Source: Streptomyces sp. NBC_00341
GTDB taxonomy: Bacteria > Actinomycetota > Actinomycetes > Streptomycetales > Streptomycetaceae
DNA: 64,000 nt
NCBI RefSeq assembly: GCF_041435055.1
Contig: NZ_CP108002.1
Location: forward strand, 992,001 to 1,056,000
Reading direction: 5' to 3'
The first letter of the stretch is position 1, and each line of letters begins with the position of its first letter. The position numbers were made by a program, and so were the translations under genes. The notes beneath the pieces are model-generated. The model saw only the letters and a program-made list of their open reading frames with translations, did not search any database and had not been told where the DNA came from. Positions 23,832 through 32,442 of the stretch are shown here, piece by piece.

Positions 23832-26216
23832 ATGATGAAACGGCTACGGAGACTTGCCCCCTTATGGGTACTGACCCTTCTCGCTGCCGTGCTGGCGGTG
23901 AGTGCCGCCCCCGCACAGGCCGCGACCACGTCCATCACTGTGGACGGAGCCCGGAGCGGCCGGACCTTCGACGGCATCGGCGCGATCAGCGGCGGTGGTG
24001 GCAACTCCCGTCTGCTGACGGACTATCCGGCCGCCCAGCGGTCCCAGATCCTGGACTACATGTTCAAGCCGGGTTACGGCGCCAACCTCCAGCTGCTCAA
24101 ACTGGAGATCGGCGGCGACGCGAACTCCACCGACGGCTCCGAGCCGTCGATCGAACACGCCCGCTCCACCATCAACTGCGATGCCGGCTACGAGTTCTGG
24201 CTGGCCGAGCAGGCCAAGGCCCGTAACCCCGGCATCGGCCTGTACGGACTGGCCTGGGCCGCACCCGGCTGGATCGACGGCGGGTTCTGGTCCACCGACA
24301 CCATCAACTACCTGATCTCCTGGCTGGACTGCGCCAAGCAGCACGACCTGGACATCAAGTACCTGGGCGGCTGGAACGAGCGCGGCCATGACGTCAACTG
24401 GTTCATCCAGCTGCGCTCGGCGCTGGACAACGCCGGCTATGCCGGCGTCCAGCTCGTCGCGGACGACAGTGGCTGGGGCGTCGCCGACGACATGGCCGAC
24501 AACCAGGCGTTCAACGACGCCGTCTCGATCATCGGCGCGCACTACTCCTGCAACGGAGGCGACGGGGGCGACGCCAGGACCTGTTCCAGCAGCACGGCGG
24601 CGAAGGACAACGGGAAGCCGTTGTGGGACAGCGAGAACGGCTCCCAGGACATGAACACGGGCGCCCCCGCACTGATCAGAGCGATCACCCGTGGCTACAC
24701 CGACGCGAGGATGACCAGCTACTTCAACTGGCCGCTGATGGCCGCGATCTACCCGAACCTGCCCTACAACACGGTCGGCCTCGCCACCGCGGACTCACCC
24801 TGGTCGGGCAACTACCGGATCGGCGCGAGCACCTGGGCCACCGCCCAGGTCACCCAGTTCACCGAGCCCGGATGGAAGTTCATCGACTCGGCCTCCGGCT
24901 ACCTGGGCGGCGACGAGAACAACGGCACGTACGTCACCGTCAAGTCGGACACCGGTTCCGACTACTCCACGATCCTGGAGACGACGACGTCCACCGGGTC
25001 CCAGACAGCGAACCTCACCGTGCGGGGCGGCCTGTCGACCGGCACCGTGCACGTGTGGGCGACCGACGTCAACAGCCCCAGCGACGCGACGTCCTTCATC
25101 CACACCCAGGACATCACTCCGGTCAACGGCTCCTACTCGCTGACGATGCAGCCGGGCTACGTCTACACGGTCAGCACCCTCGGCGGCCAGGGCAAGGGCA
25201 CCGCGACCGCCCCGGCGGCGCACCCGCTCGCGCTGCCGTACAGCGACGACTTCGACGGCTACGAAGACAACACCCAGGCCAGGTACATGTCCGACATGCA
25301 GGGCTCGTTCGAGGTCCAGCCCTGTGCGGCCGGCCGTGCGGGCAAGTGCGTGCAGCAGATGGCTCCGGTCAAACCGATCGAGTGGCAGGACGACTCCGAC
25401 TCGTACACCTTGACCGGAGATCCGAGCTGGTCCAACTACACCGTCAGCTCCGATGTCTTCCTTCGCGGTGCCGGCACGACCGAGCTCCTGGGCCGCGCCA
25501 ACACCCAGCTGCGTCCGCAGTCGCACATGAACGCGTACTACCTCCGCGTCCGTGACACCGGCCAGTGGTGGATCGAGAAGATGCAGACGGACGGCTCGAA
25601 CCGCACCCTGGCCACCGGCACCACCACCGCCCTGGGAACGGGCAAGTGGCACAACCTGTCGCTCACCTTCCAGGGCTCGCAGATCACCGCGAAGCTCGAC
25701 GGCAACCAGTTCGGTTCGGTCAGCGACGGCTCCTTCCAGACCGGCCAGGCGGGCCTGGGCATCCAGGGCTACCGCACCGACCAGTTCGACAACCTGTCCA
25801 TCACCCCCGGCACCGGCAATCCCCCCACGGGCGGCACGGGACGGATCAGCTCGGTCCTCAACGGCGACAAGTGCCTGGACGACTTCACCGGGTCGACCAC
25901 CGCGGGCGCCGTCGTGGACATCTGGGACTGCAACGGCTCCCCCGCACAGCAGTGGACCGTGGGCAACGGCTCCGTCAAGGCCGGCGGGCTCTGCCTCGAC
26001 GTGGTCGCCAACGGCACCGCCAACGGCTCCCTGGTGAACCTGTGGACGTGCAACGGCGCCGCGAACCAGCAGTGGAACGTGAGCAACGGGACCCTCGTCA
26101 ACCCCCAGTCGGGCCGCTGCCTCGACATCCCCGCGCTCAACACGGCCAACGGCACCCAGCTCGACATCTGGGACTGCGACAACGGATCGAACCAGAAGTG
26201 GAATCTCCCTTCCTGA
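23832..26216 (+). CDS. Secreted GH59 galactosylceramidase-like enzyme with ricin-type lectin domain
   Basis: 794 residues from ATG at 23832 (AAGGA six bases upstream; ATG at 23826 is too close to it). Signal peptide ends at APAQAA. The catalytic TIM barrel has FDGIGAISGGGGNSRLL, ILDYMFKPGYGANLQLLKLE, the acid/base Glu in GGWNERGHD and the nucleophile Glu in LWDSENGSQD, matching GH59, the family of lysosomal galactocerebrosidase. The following beta-sandwich and lectin-like domain (YSDDFDGYEDN ... AQFDN-type end FDNLSITPG) also correspond. A C-terminal beta-trefoil has three repeats with Q-x-W motifs. Probably an exo- or endo-galactosidase on a galactose-containing glycan; GH30 is the main alternative. 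Confidence 0.85.
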   Translation: MMKRLRRLAPLWVLTLLAAVLAVSAAPAQAATTSITVDGARSGRTFDGIGAISGGGGNSRLLTDYPAAQRSQILDYMFKPGYGANLQLLKLEIGGDANSTDGSEPSIEHARSTINCDAGYEFWLAEQAKARNPGIGLYGLAWAAPGWIDGGFWSTDTINYLISWLDCAKQHDLDIKYLGGWNERGHDVNWFIQLRSALDNAGYAGVQLVADDSGWGVADDMADNQAFNDAVSIIGAHYSCNGGDGGDARTCSSSTAAKDNGKPLWDSENGSQDMNTGAPALIRAITRGYTDARMTSYFNWPLMAAIYPNLPYNTVGLATADSPWSGNYRIGASTWATAQVTQFTEPGWKFIDSASGYLGGDENNGTYVTVKSDTGSDYSTILETTTSTGSQTANLTVRGGLSTGTVHVWATDVNSPSDATSFIHTQDITPVNGSYSLTMQPGYVYTVSTLGGQGKGTATAPAAHPLALPYSDDFDGYEDNTQARYMSDMQGSFEVQPCAAGRAGKCVQQMAPVKPIEWQDDSDSYTLTGDPSWSNYTVSSDVFLRGAGTTELLGRANTQLRPQSHMNAYYLRVRDTGQWWIEKMQTDGSNRTLATGTTTALGTGKWHNLSLTFQGSQITAKLDGNQFGSVSDGSFQTGQAGLGIQGYRTDQFDNLSITPGTGNPPTGGTGRISSVLNGDKCLDDFTGSTTAGAVVDIWDCNGSPAQQWTVGNGSVKAGGLCLDVVANGTANGSLVNLWTCNGAANQQWNVSNGTLVNPQSGRCLDIPALNTANGTQLDIWDCDNGSNQKWNLPS

Positions 26217-26237
26217 TGTGCTGATCCAGCGGTGAGC

Positions 26238-26277
26238 CGGGTCGGGCGGGTGCGGGACACCGCACCCGCCCGACCCG
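26238..26277. terminator. Strong hairpin after GH59
   Basis: Perfect 17-bp inverted repeat (26238-26254 with 26261-26277), loop of six bases, 21 bases after the GH59 stop. Confidence 0.75.
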
Positions 26278-26653
26278 CGTGCCGAGCCGACTGCCCGCCG
26301 TGCCCCTCGAACACCTCCGGCTCCCGGCGCCGGGCGCCACGGTGAGCCCTGCCGGCGAGGAGCGTCCGGGCCGCGGTCACGGAGTGGTCCGCCGGGGCGG
26401 ATAGCATGTCCGCATCTCGTCTCATTCTCATTGCTGAGGAGCGGGTGGTGTGCCGGGAAGCCTGGTCGGCGACGTAACAGTCGTGCGCCCGGAAAGGCCT
26501 GCCGTGCCCATCGCTTCCCGTGTCCGCCGGTCCGGCGTGCGACTCGTCGTCGACAGAGCCACACCCCGTGTGCCGTGCGAGCCGATCCCTCGGTGCCCTG
26601 TGGGCGCCCCGCTCCGGCCTGCCCGGCAGCTTCGACTGGATGAGAGTTCAGAG
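26278..26653. other. About 375 bp without a supported gene
   Basis: GC-rich spacer. A GTG at 26450 with GAGGAG nine bases upstream would extend the small gene at 26654 by 68 codons, but the added sequence is Arg/Pro-rich and looks non-coding. Nothing else seen. Confidence 0.4.
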
Positions 26654-26869
26654 ATGTCCCCGCAGCGCCCCTCGTCGCAGCCTCCCGCCATACCCCAGGA
26701 GTCGGCGATCCAGCAGGTGCTCGCCTGCTTCGACGCCTACGCCCGTGTCCACGGGACGCGCGACAGCATCCTGCCGGCCTCCCGGGTCACGCCCAGGGAG
26801 GAGCAGCGCGCCTTCGACGAACTCCGGCACGCCGTCGAGCGGCTCCGCGACACCACAGAAGAGGACTGA
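26654..26869 (+). CDS. Small hypothetical protein
   Basis: 71 residues from ATG at 26654. After a Pro/Ser/Gln-rich N-terminus, SAIQQVLACFDAYARVHGTR and EEQRAFDELRHAVERLRDTT look like two amphipathic helices with a single Cys; acidic C-terminus. No family recognised, no signal or membrane segment. The ribosome-binding site is poor, and GTG at 26450 is an alternative start giving 139 residues. Lies alone between the GH59 terminator and a convergent TetR gene. Confidence 0.4.
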   Translation: MSPQRPSSQPPAIPQESAIQQVLACFDAYARVHGTRDSILPASRVTPREEQRAFDELRHAVERLRDTTEED

Positions 26870-26949
26870 TCCTCCGGGGCCGGGGACGGGGGCGGGGACG
26901 GTGACGGGAGCCGGGGCCGTGACGGGGGCCCGGAGCGCCCGCCCCGGGC

Positions 26950-27666
26950 TCAGCCGGTCTCCCCGTCCGCCGACGGCAGCCTGGCCTCGACCGCGTCGAG
27001 CAGCAGTTCGAGCGCGAACGGATAGCCGCTGAACCTCATCTCGTGGGCCAGCAGGCGCACGGTGGCGACGATGTGCGGGTAGGCGTCCGCGTCCAGCCGG
27101 CCGTAGCGGTCCTGCCACACCTGGAGATCGGCCTTCTGCGCGGCGGCCGGCAGCGCGAGGGCGGCCGCGTCCAGGGCCGCGAAGGCGAGCGCCTGGTCCA
27201 CGAAGGCGTGGTAGACGCGGACCGCCTCCCGGTCCCCGAAGCCCGCAGAGCGCAGCACGCCGAGGATCATCTCCACGGCCCGCCGCTCGTTGTCCCGCCC
27301 GGTCGTCCGGTGTGCGGCCAGCAGGGCTGCCTGCGGATGCGCCCGGTAGGAGGCCTGGATGCGCAGACCCAGCTCGCACAGGTCGAAGCGCCACCGGCCG
27401 GTGGGCTGCCAGCCGCGCTGCGAACGGCCGATGAGCTCGTCGGCGACCGCCAGCAGCAGGTCGTCGGTGTTGCGGAAGTACCGGTACAGCGCGCTGGGGT
27501 CGGCGCCCAGCGCGCCGCCGAGGCGGCGGACCGTCAACGCGTCCGCCCCGTGCTGCCCGACCAGGCGCAGCGCCGTCTCCACGATGACCTGTTCGGACAG
27601 CACGGTGCCCTGTTTCGTCGGCCGCCTGCGCCGTCGCTGCGGCTCCGGAACCACCCGCTCAACCAT
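26950..27666 (-). CDS. TetR/AcrR family transcriptional regulator
   Basis: 238 residues. The N-terminal helix-turn-helix is clear: IVETALRLVGQHGADALTVR followed by RLGGALGADPSALYRYFRNT at residues 29-70. The C-terminal ligand domain (AHPQAALLAAHRTTGRDNER region) is of the TetR_C type with no recognisable ligand. The gene is divergent from the amino-acid permease with about 50 bp between start codons, so it most likely represses the permease and, through it, the amidohydrolase downstream. Confidence 0.88.
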   Translation of the reverse strand: MVERVVPEPQRRRRRPTKQGTVLSEQVIVETALRLVGQHGADALTVRRLGGALGADPSALYRYFRNTDDLLLAVADELIGRSQRGWQPTGRWRFDLCELGLRIQASYRAHPQAALLAAHRTTGRDNERRAVEMILGVLRSAGFGDREAVRVYHAFVDQALAFAALDAAALALPAAAQKADLQVWQDRYGRLDADAYPHIVATVRLLAHEMRFSGYPFALELLLDAVEARLPSADGETG

Positions 27667-27717
27667 GGCCGGAGCTTACGACAACACCATTGACCTGTGA
27701 AGGAGACGGCGGGTTTC

Positions 27718-29292
27718 ATGACCAGCCATCCAGGCTCTCCAGCCCCCTTCCCCAGGCAAGGCGACGATCCGTTGGCAGCAGCAGTGAAGAATGCGAATCC
27801 CGGGCCGAGAAGTGGCGCCGAGGCGCCCCGGGCCGCGATGCGAAAGTCCATAGGCGTCGTCGACGGCGTCGTTCTCGCCGCTTCCAGCACGGCGGCCACC
27901 AGCAGTATCGGCATCGGACTCGGCCTGATGGCGGGCATCGTCGGCCTGCACCTGCCGGCGATCATGCTGCTGGCCTTCCTGCCCGTGCTCGGCATAGCCG
28001 GCGGATACGGGCGGCTCAACCGCGTCGACCCCGACGCCGGCAGCAGCTACAAGTGGGTCGGCGGGATCTTCAGCCCCTGGCTGGGCTTCCTGACCGGCTG
28101 GGTCAACGTCGTCGGCACGGTCGTGTTCATGGCCTACACCACCACGGTGACCGGCTCGGCGATCATCCAGCTCCTGCGCCAGGCCACCGTCCACAGCGTC
28201 GCCGGGCTCTCCCTCGATCCGGACTCGACCCTGCAGTCCACGCTCCTCGGCATGATCGTGCTGCTCGCCGCCTCGCTGGTCGCCGTGCGCGGGCTGGACC
28301 TCGCCGCGCGTCTCCAGAAGTACCTGCTGATCTTCGAGTACGGCGTGCTGATCGCGTTCTGCGTCTACGGCCTGTTCGCCGGGGACCAGCCCTTCTCGCT
28401 CTCCTGGTACAACCCCTTCGACCTCCCCTCGGCCGAGGCGCTCGCCCAGGGCATGATGCTCGCGGTCTTCTGCTACTGGGGCTTCGAATCGGTCTTCAGC
28501 GTCGGTGAGGAGGTCGGTGACCCGCGCGACGCCTCCCGCGGCGGGTTCATCGCCCTGGTCGTCATGCTGCTGCTCTTCCTGCTGGCCGGCACCGCCTTCC
28601 AGCGGGTCCTGCCGCTGGACGAACTGGCCGGCAACGGCGCGCAGGGGCTCGCCTACTTCGGTACGAAACTCGCGGAGCAGCCACTGGCCGCGCTGCCGCT
28701 CGTCGCTCTCATGTTCTCCGCGGTGGCCTCGCTCCAGGCCTCGGTCATCCCCACCGCCCGGGGGATGTACGCGATGGGCCGCGACGGTGTCCTCGGCCCC
28801 GTCTGGACGCGGCTGCACCCCAAGCACGGGACCCCGGCCGCCGGAACCCTGCTGATCACCGCGATCGCACTGGTTCTCGCCGCGCTGTCGCTCGTCATCC
28901 CCACCGTCAACGACCTGATCTTCGCCGCCGTCAACGCGATCGGCATCGTGGTCGCCCTCTACTACGCCCTCACCGCCACGGCCGCCGCGGTGCGCTTCCG
29001 GCATCTGCTGCGCACTTCGCCCCTGGAGGCGCTGCGCGCGGTCGTCGCGCCGCTGCTCGGCGCGCTCGTGCTGCTCGCCACCGGCGGCTACCTCACCTGG
29101 ACCTTCTACACGTCCACCGACCACTTCGAGGTCTCCGCGGACAACGGCTGGTTCGCCCTGCTCGTCCCGGTGCTGATGATCGGCTCCGGACTGCTGGCCG
29201 CCGCGTGGGCCCGCTGGTACCGCCGGTCGCCCTATTTCACCCGTTCCCGTACTCCGGGCGCCCCCGACACGTCGCGGGAGACCAGCACATGA
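27718..29292 (+). CDS. APC-superfamily amino-acid permease
   Basis: Cytoplasmic-membrane transporter, 524 residues from ATG at 27718; AAGGAG lies 12 bases upstream, and GTG at 27697 is an alternative giving 531. The N-terminus has the helix-break motif ASSTAATSSIGIGLGLMAG typical of APC transporters, followed by about 12 hydrophobic segments (for example VVMLLLFLLAGTAFQRVL and LLITAIALVLAALSLVIP). The conserved FCYWGFESVFSVGEEVGDPR corresponds to TM6 and the following loop. Substrate unknown; the downstream amidohydrolase gene suggests a substituted amino acid or amide. Confidence 0.88.
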   Translation: MTSHPGSPAPFPRQGDDPLAAAVKNANPGPRSGAEAPRAAMRKSIGVVDGVVLAASSTAATSSIGIGLGLMAGIVGLHLPAIMLLAFLPVLGIAGGYGRLNRVDPDAGSSYKWVGGIFSPWLGFLTGWVNVVGTVVFMAYTTTVTGSAIIQLLRQATVHSVAGLSLDPDSTLQSTLLGMIVLLAASLVAVRGLDLAARLQKYLLIFEYGVLIAFCVYGLFAGDQPFSLSWYNPFDLPSAEALAQGMMLAVFCYWGFESVFSVGEEVGDPRDASRGGFIALVVMLLLFLLAGTAFQRVLPLDELAGNGAQGLAYFGTKLAEQPLAALPLVALMFSAVASLQASVIPTARGMYAMGRDGVLGPVWTRLHPKHGTPAAGTLLITAIALVLAALSLVIPTVNDLIFAAVNAIGIVVALYYALTATAAAVRFRHLLRTSPLEALRAVVAPLLGALVLLATGGYLTWTFYTSTDHFEVSADNGWFALLVPVLMIGSGLLAAAWARWYRRSPYFTRSRTPGAPDTSRETST

Positions 29293-29376
29293 CCTGATGA
29301 CAACGCCATGGCGCAGGGCCGCCCGAGCCCACCGCATGACACCCCGCCCCCACCTCCCTCACGTCTGGAGCACCGT

Positions 29377-31011
29377 ATGACCACGGCCGATCTGGTCTTC
29401 ACCCGCGGCCCCGTCTTCACCGCCGATCCGGCCCGCACCCGGGCCTCCTCACTCGCCGTCACCGGTGACCGCATCACGGCGGTCGGGCACGACGAGGTCC
29501 GCGAACTCATCGGTCCCAACACCGAAGTCGTCGATCTCGCGGGGAAGCTGCTGCTCCCCGGCTTCCAGGACGCCCACATCCACCCGGTGTTCGCCGGGGT
29601 GGAGCTGGCCCAGTGCGATCTGACCGGCACCGTCGGCGCCGCGGAGTACCTGGCCCGGATCCGGGCCTATGCCGACGCCCATCCGGAGCGGGCCTGGATC
29701 ACCGGTGGCGGCTGGTCGCTGGAGAGCTTCGACGCAGGACTGCCCACCCGGCAGCTGCTCGACTCCGTGGTCCCCGACCGCCCGGTCCTGCTGGCGAACC
29801 GCGACCACCACGGCGCCTGGGCCAACACCCGGGCCCTCGAACTGGCGGGCATCACCGCCGCCACCCCCGATCCCCCGGACGGCCGTATCGAGCGCGAGCC
29901 GGACGGCTCGCCCGGCGGAGTGCTCCAGGAAGGCGCCCAGGCGCTGGTCGCCCGGCTGGTGCCGCCGACCACCCCGGCGGACCGGCTGGCGGGGCTGCTG
30001 CGTTCGCAGCGACTGCTGCACTCCCTCGGTGTCACCGGCTGGCAGGACGCCCTGCTCGGCGTGTTCAACGGCAACACCGATCCGTCGGACGCCTATCTGA
30101 CCGCCGCCCGCGACGGCTCGCTCACCGCCCGGGTCACCGGCGCGATGTGGTGGGACCGCGAGCGCGGGGCCGAGCAGATCGACGAACTGGTCGCCAGGCG
30201 TGCGCAGTTGAGCCACGGGCGGTTCCGGGCCGGCTCGGTGAAGATCATGCAGGACGGCATCGCGGAGAACTTCACCGCGGCGATGACCTCCCCGTACCTG
30301 GACGGCTGCGGCTGTGCCACCGCCAACAGCGGACTGAGCTTCGTCGACCCGGACGCCCTGCGCGGCCATGTCACCCGGCTCGACGCCCTCGGCTTCCAGG
30401 TCCACTTCCACGCGCTCGGTGACCGGGCCGTCCGCGAGGCGCTCGACGCGGTGGAGGCCGCCGTCGAGGCCAACGGCCGTCGCGGGAACCGTCACCACCT
30501 GGCCCATCTCCAGGTCGTCCACCCCGACGACATCGGGCGCTTCGCCCGGCTCGGCGCCATCGCCAACATCCAGCCGCTGTGGGCCGCCCACGAGCCCCAG
30601 ATGGACGAGCTGACCATCCCGTTCCTCGGTCCCGAACGCGCCGCCTGGCAGTACCCGTTCGGGGACCTGCTGCGCGCGGGCGCCACCCTCGCCGCGGGCA
30701 GCGACTGGCCGGTCAGCAGCGCGGACCCGGTCCAGGGCATCCATGTCGCGGTCAACCGGCGGGAGCCCGGGAGCACCGACAGCCGGGTCTTCCTGCCCGA
30801 ACAGCGTCTGGACCCGGCCTCGGCCGTCGCCGCGTACACCGCAGGCAGCGCGCATGTGAACGGCGTGGACGACGCGGGCAGTCTGCTCCCCGGCAACCTG
30901 GCCGACCTGGTGGTCCTGGACCGTGACATCCTCACCGCGCCGCCGGAGGAGATCGGCGGGGCACGGGTCCTGCGGACGTATGTCGGGGGCGCGCTCGTCC
31001 ACTCCGGCTGA
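29377..31011 (+). CDS. YtcJ-type metal-dependent amidohydrolase
   Basis: 544 residues from ATG at 29377 (GGAG seven bases upstream). Composite beta-sandwich plus TIM barrel of the amidohydrolase_3 family: VVDLAGKLLLPGFQDAHIHP carries the H-x-H metal ligands, VHFHALGDRAVREALDAVE and HHLAHLQVV supply further His ligands, and AAGSDWPVSSADPV the catalytic Asp. The family hydrolyses cyclic or N-acyl amides and formamides; individual substrates vary. It follows the permease by 84 bases on the same strand, so uptake and hydrolysis of one compound is likely. Ends against a strong terminator shared with the amidase. Confidence 0.88.
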   Translation: MTTADLVFTRGPVFTADPARTRASSLAVTGDRITAVGHDEVRELIGPNTEVVDLAGKLLLPGFQDAHIHPVFAGVELAQCDLTGTVGAAEYLARIRAYADAHPERAWITGGGWSLESFDAGLPTRQLLDSVVPDRPVLLANRDHHGAWANTRALELAGITAATPDPPDGRIEREPDGSPGGVLQEGAQALVARLVPPTTPADRLAGLLRSQRLLHSLGVTGWQDALLGVFNGNTDPSDAYLTAARDGSLTARVTGAMWWDRERGAEQIDELVARRAQLSHGRFRAGSVKIMQDGIAENFTAAMTSPYLDGCGCATANSGLSFVDPDALRGHVTRLDALGFQVHFHALGDRAVREALDAVEAAVEANGRRGNRHHLAHLQVVHPDDIGRFARLGAIANIQPLWAAHEPQMDELTIPFLGPERAAWQYPFGDLLRAGATLAAGSDWPVSSADPVQGIHVAVNRREPGSTDSRVFLPEQRLDPASAVAAYTAGSAHVNGVDDAGSLLPGNLADLVVLDRDILTAPPEEIGGARVLRTYVGGALVHSG

Positions 31012-31020
31012 CCGGGGTGG

Positions 31021-31058
31021 CCGCGCCCGGCCCGGTGCTCAGGCCGGGCCGGGCGCGG
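31021..31058. terminator. Bidirectional hairpin terminator
   Basis: Perfect 15-bp inverted repeat (31021-31035 with 31044-31058), loop of eight bases, between convergent amidohydrolase and amidase genes; its right arm covers the amidase stop codon. Confidence 0.75.
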
Positions 31059-32442
31059 TTCCCCAGGGCGCCGCCTCCTCCAGCTGGGCCGCCAGCGCGA
31101 GCAGTACTCCCTCGCCGCCCAGGGGCGCGCCGAACTGGACGCCGAGCGGCAGCCCCTGGCCGTCGTGGCCGAAGGGTACGGACATGGCCGGCATGCCGGT
31201 CACGTTGTACACGCCGGTGAAGGCGGAGTAGACCGAGGCGTGCCGGTAGATCGACTCCGGCTGCGCGGTGTCCAGGGTGCCGAGCGACGGAGTGGGCCGC
31301 GCGAGGGTCGGGGCGAGCGTGACGTCCAGGCTCCGGAACAGCGCGCCGGTCTCCCAGCCGATCTCCTGGGCCCGGCGCAGCGCCCGGCTGACGTCGGCCG
31401 CCGGGAGGGTGCGGTAGTGGTCGTACAGCACGCGGGTGAAGGGTTCGATGTCGTCGTCGGCCGGCGGCCTGCCGAGTACGGCGAGGCGGGCGTCGATCTG
31501 GGCGACGAGGTCGGCGCCCATCAGGACGCCGGAGGTGGCGCCGACGTCGTCGGGGCGGTACGGGGCGGTGGTCTCGGTGACGTGGTGGCCGAGGCGTTCG
31601 CAGAGCAGGGCCGCGGCGCGTACCGCCCGTTCGCAGTCCGGGTGCACGCCGGGACCGTCCGGCAGGGCGGTGATCAGCCCGATCCGCAGCCGTCCGGGGG
31701 CGCGGCGGGCGAGTTCCGCGAAGGGTGCGGCGGGGGCCGGCGCGGCGTACGCGTCGCCGGGCAGCGGTCCCGCGGCCACGTCGAGGAGCAGGGCGCTGTC
31801 CCGGACGGTCGTGGTGAGGGCGTGGTGGGCGGAGAGGAGGCCGGAGAGGGTGGTGGGGCGGGGCGCGGGCGACACGCGCCCCCGGCTGGGCTTGAGGCCG
31901 AAGAGTCCGCAGGCGGCCGCCGGGATGCGGATCGAGCCGCCGCCGTCGCTGGCGTGCGCGACCGGGACCATGCCGGCCGCCACCGCGGCCGCCGAGCCGC
32001 CGCTGGAGCCGCCGGGTGAGTGGGCGGGGCTCCAGGGGTTGCGGGTGGGGCCGAAGAGGGCCGGTTCCGTGGAGGCGTTGAGGCCCAGTTCTGGGGTGTT
32101 GGTGGTGCCGAGGACGACGGCTCCGGCGCGCCGGTAGCGGGCCACGAGTTCGCTGTCGCGCCGGGCGGTCGCGTCGGCGAAGAGCCGGCTGCCGCCCGTG
32201 GCGGGCAGTCCCGCGACCTCGGTGCCGAGGTCCTTGACCAGCATCGGGACGCCGTGCAGCGGGCCGTCGGGCAGGCCGGCCGCGATCTCGGCGCGGGCGG
32301 CGTCGAACCGGGTGTGGACCACCGCACCGAGTGCGGGGTCCAGCGTCCGGATGCGGTCGATCGCCTCCTCCGTGACGGTACGGGCGTCGGTGCGGCCGTC
32401 CCGGACCGCCGCGGCCGTGGCGACCGCGTCGGGCCCCCTCAC
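31039..32442 (-). CDS. Amidase signature family hydrolase
   Basis: 467 residues. The amidase-signature Ser-cisSer-Lys triad is visible: Lys in GVPMLVKDLG, the cis-Ser in SPGGSSGGSAAAVAAGM, and the nucleophile Ser in DGGGSIRIPAA. These enzymes hydrolyse carboxylic amides to acid and ammonia or amine. GTG at 32442 overlaps the TGA of the OYE gene (GTGA at 32439-32442), so it is the last gene of the transporter operon. It lacks the partner genes of the GatCAB amidotransferase, which argues for a catabolic amidase. Linkage to an importer suggests an imported amide or amino-acid conjugate as substrate. Confidence 0.9.
   Translation of the reverse strand: MRGPDAVATAAAVRDGRTDARTVTEEAIDRIRTLDPALGAVVHTRFDAARAEIAAGLPDGPLHGVPMLVKDLGTEVAGLPATGGSRLFADATARRDSELVARYRRAGAVVLGTTNTPELGLNASTEPALFGPTRNPWSPAHSPGGSSGGSAAAVAAGMVPVAHASDGGGSIRIPAAACGLFGLKPSRGRVSPAPRPTTLSGLLSAHHALTTTVRDSALLLDVAAGPLPGDAYAAPAPAAPFAELARRAPGRLRIGLITALPDGPGVHPDCERAVRAAALLCERLGHHVTETTAPYRPDDVGATSGVLMGADLVAQIDARLAVLGRPPADDDIEPFTRVLYDHYRTLPAADVSRALRRAQEIGWETGALFRSLDVTLAPTLARPTPSLGTLDTAQPESIYRHASVYSAFTGVYNVTGMPAMSVPFGHDGQGLPLGVQFGAPLGGEGVLLALAAQLEEAAPWGTAPGPA

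Noticed and set aside
26450..26653. Longer version of the small gene starting at GTG 26450
   Set aside because: A ribosome-binding site is present but the extra 68 codons are Arg/Pro-rich without structure; the shorter start at 26654 was preferred, with low confidence.
27676..29337. 553-residue minus-strand open frame opposite the permease
   Set aside because: Gln/Glu/Gly/Asp-rich composition typical of the antisense of membrane-protein genes; the plus strand has the APC motifs.
31039..32442. Assignment of the amidase as GatA of the tRNA amidotransferase
   Set aside because: No gatB or gatC neighbour, and its operon partners are a transporter and a reductase.
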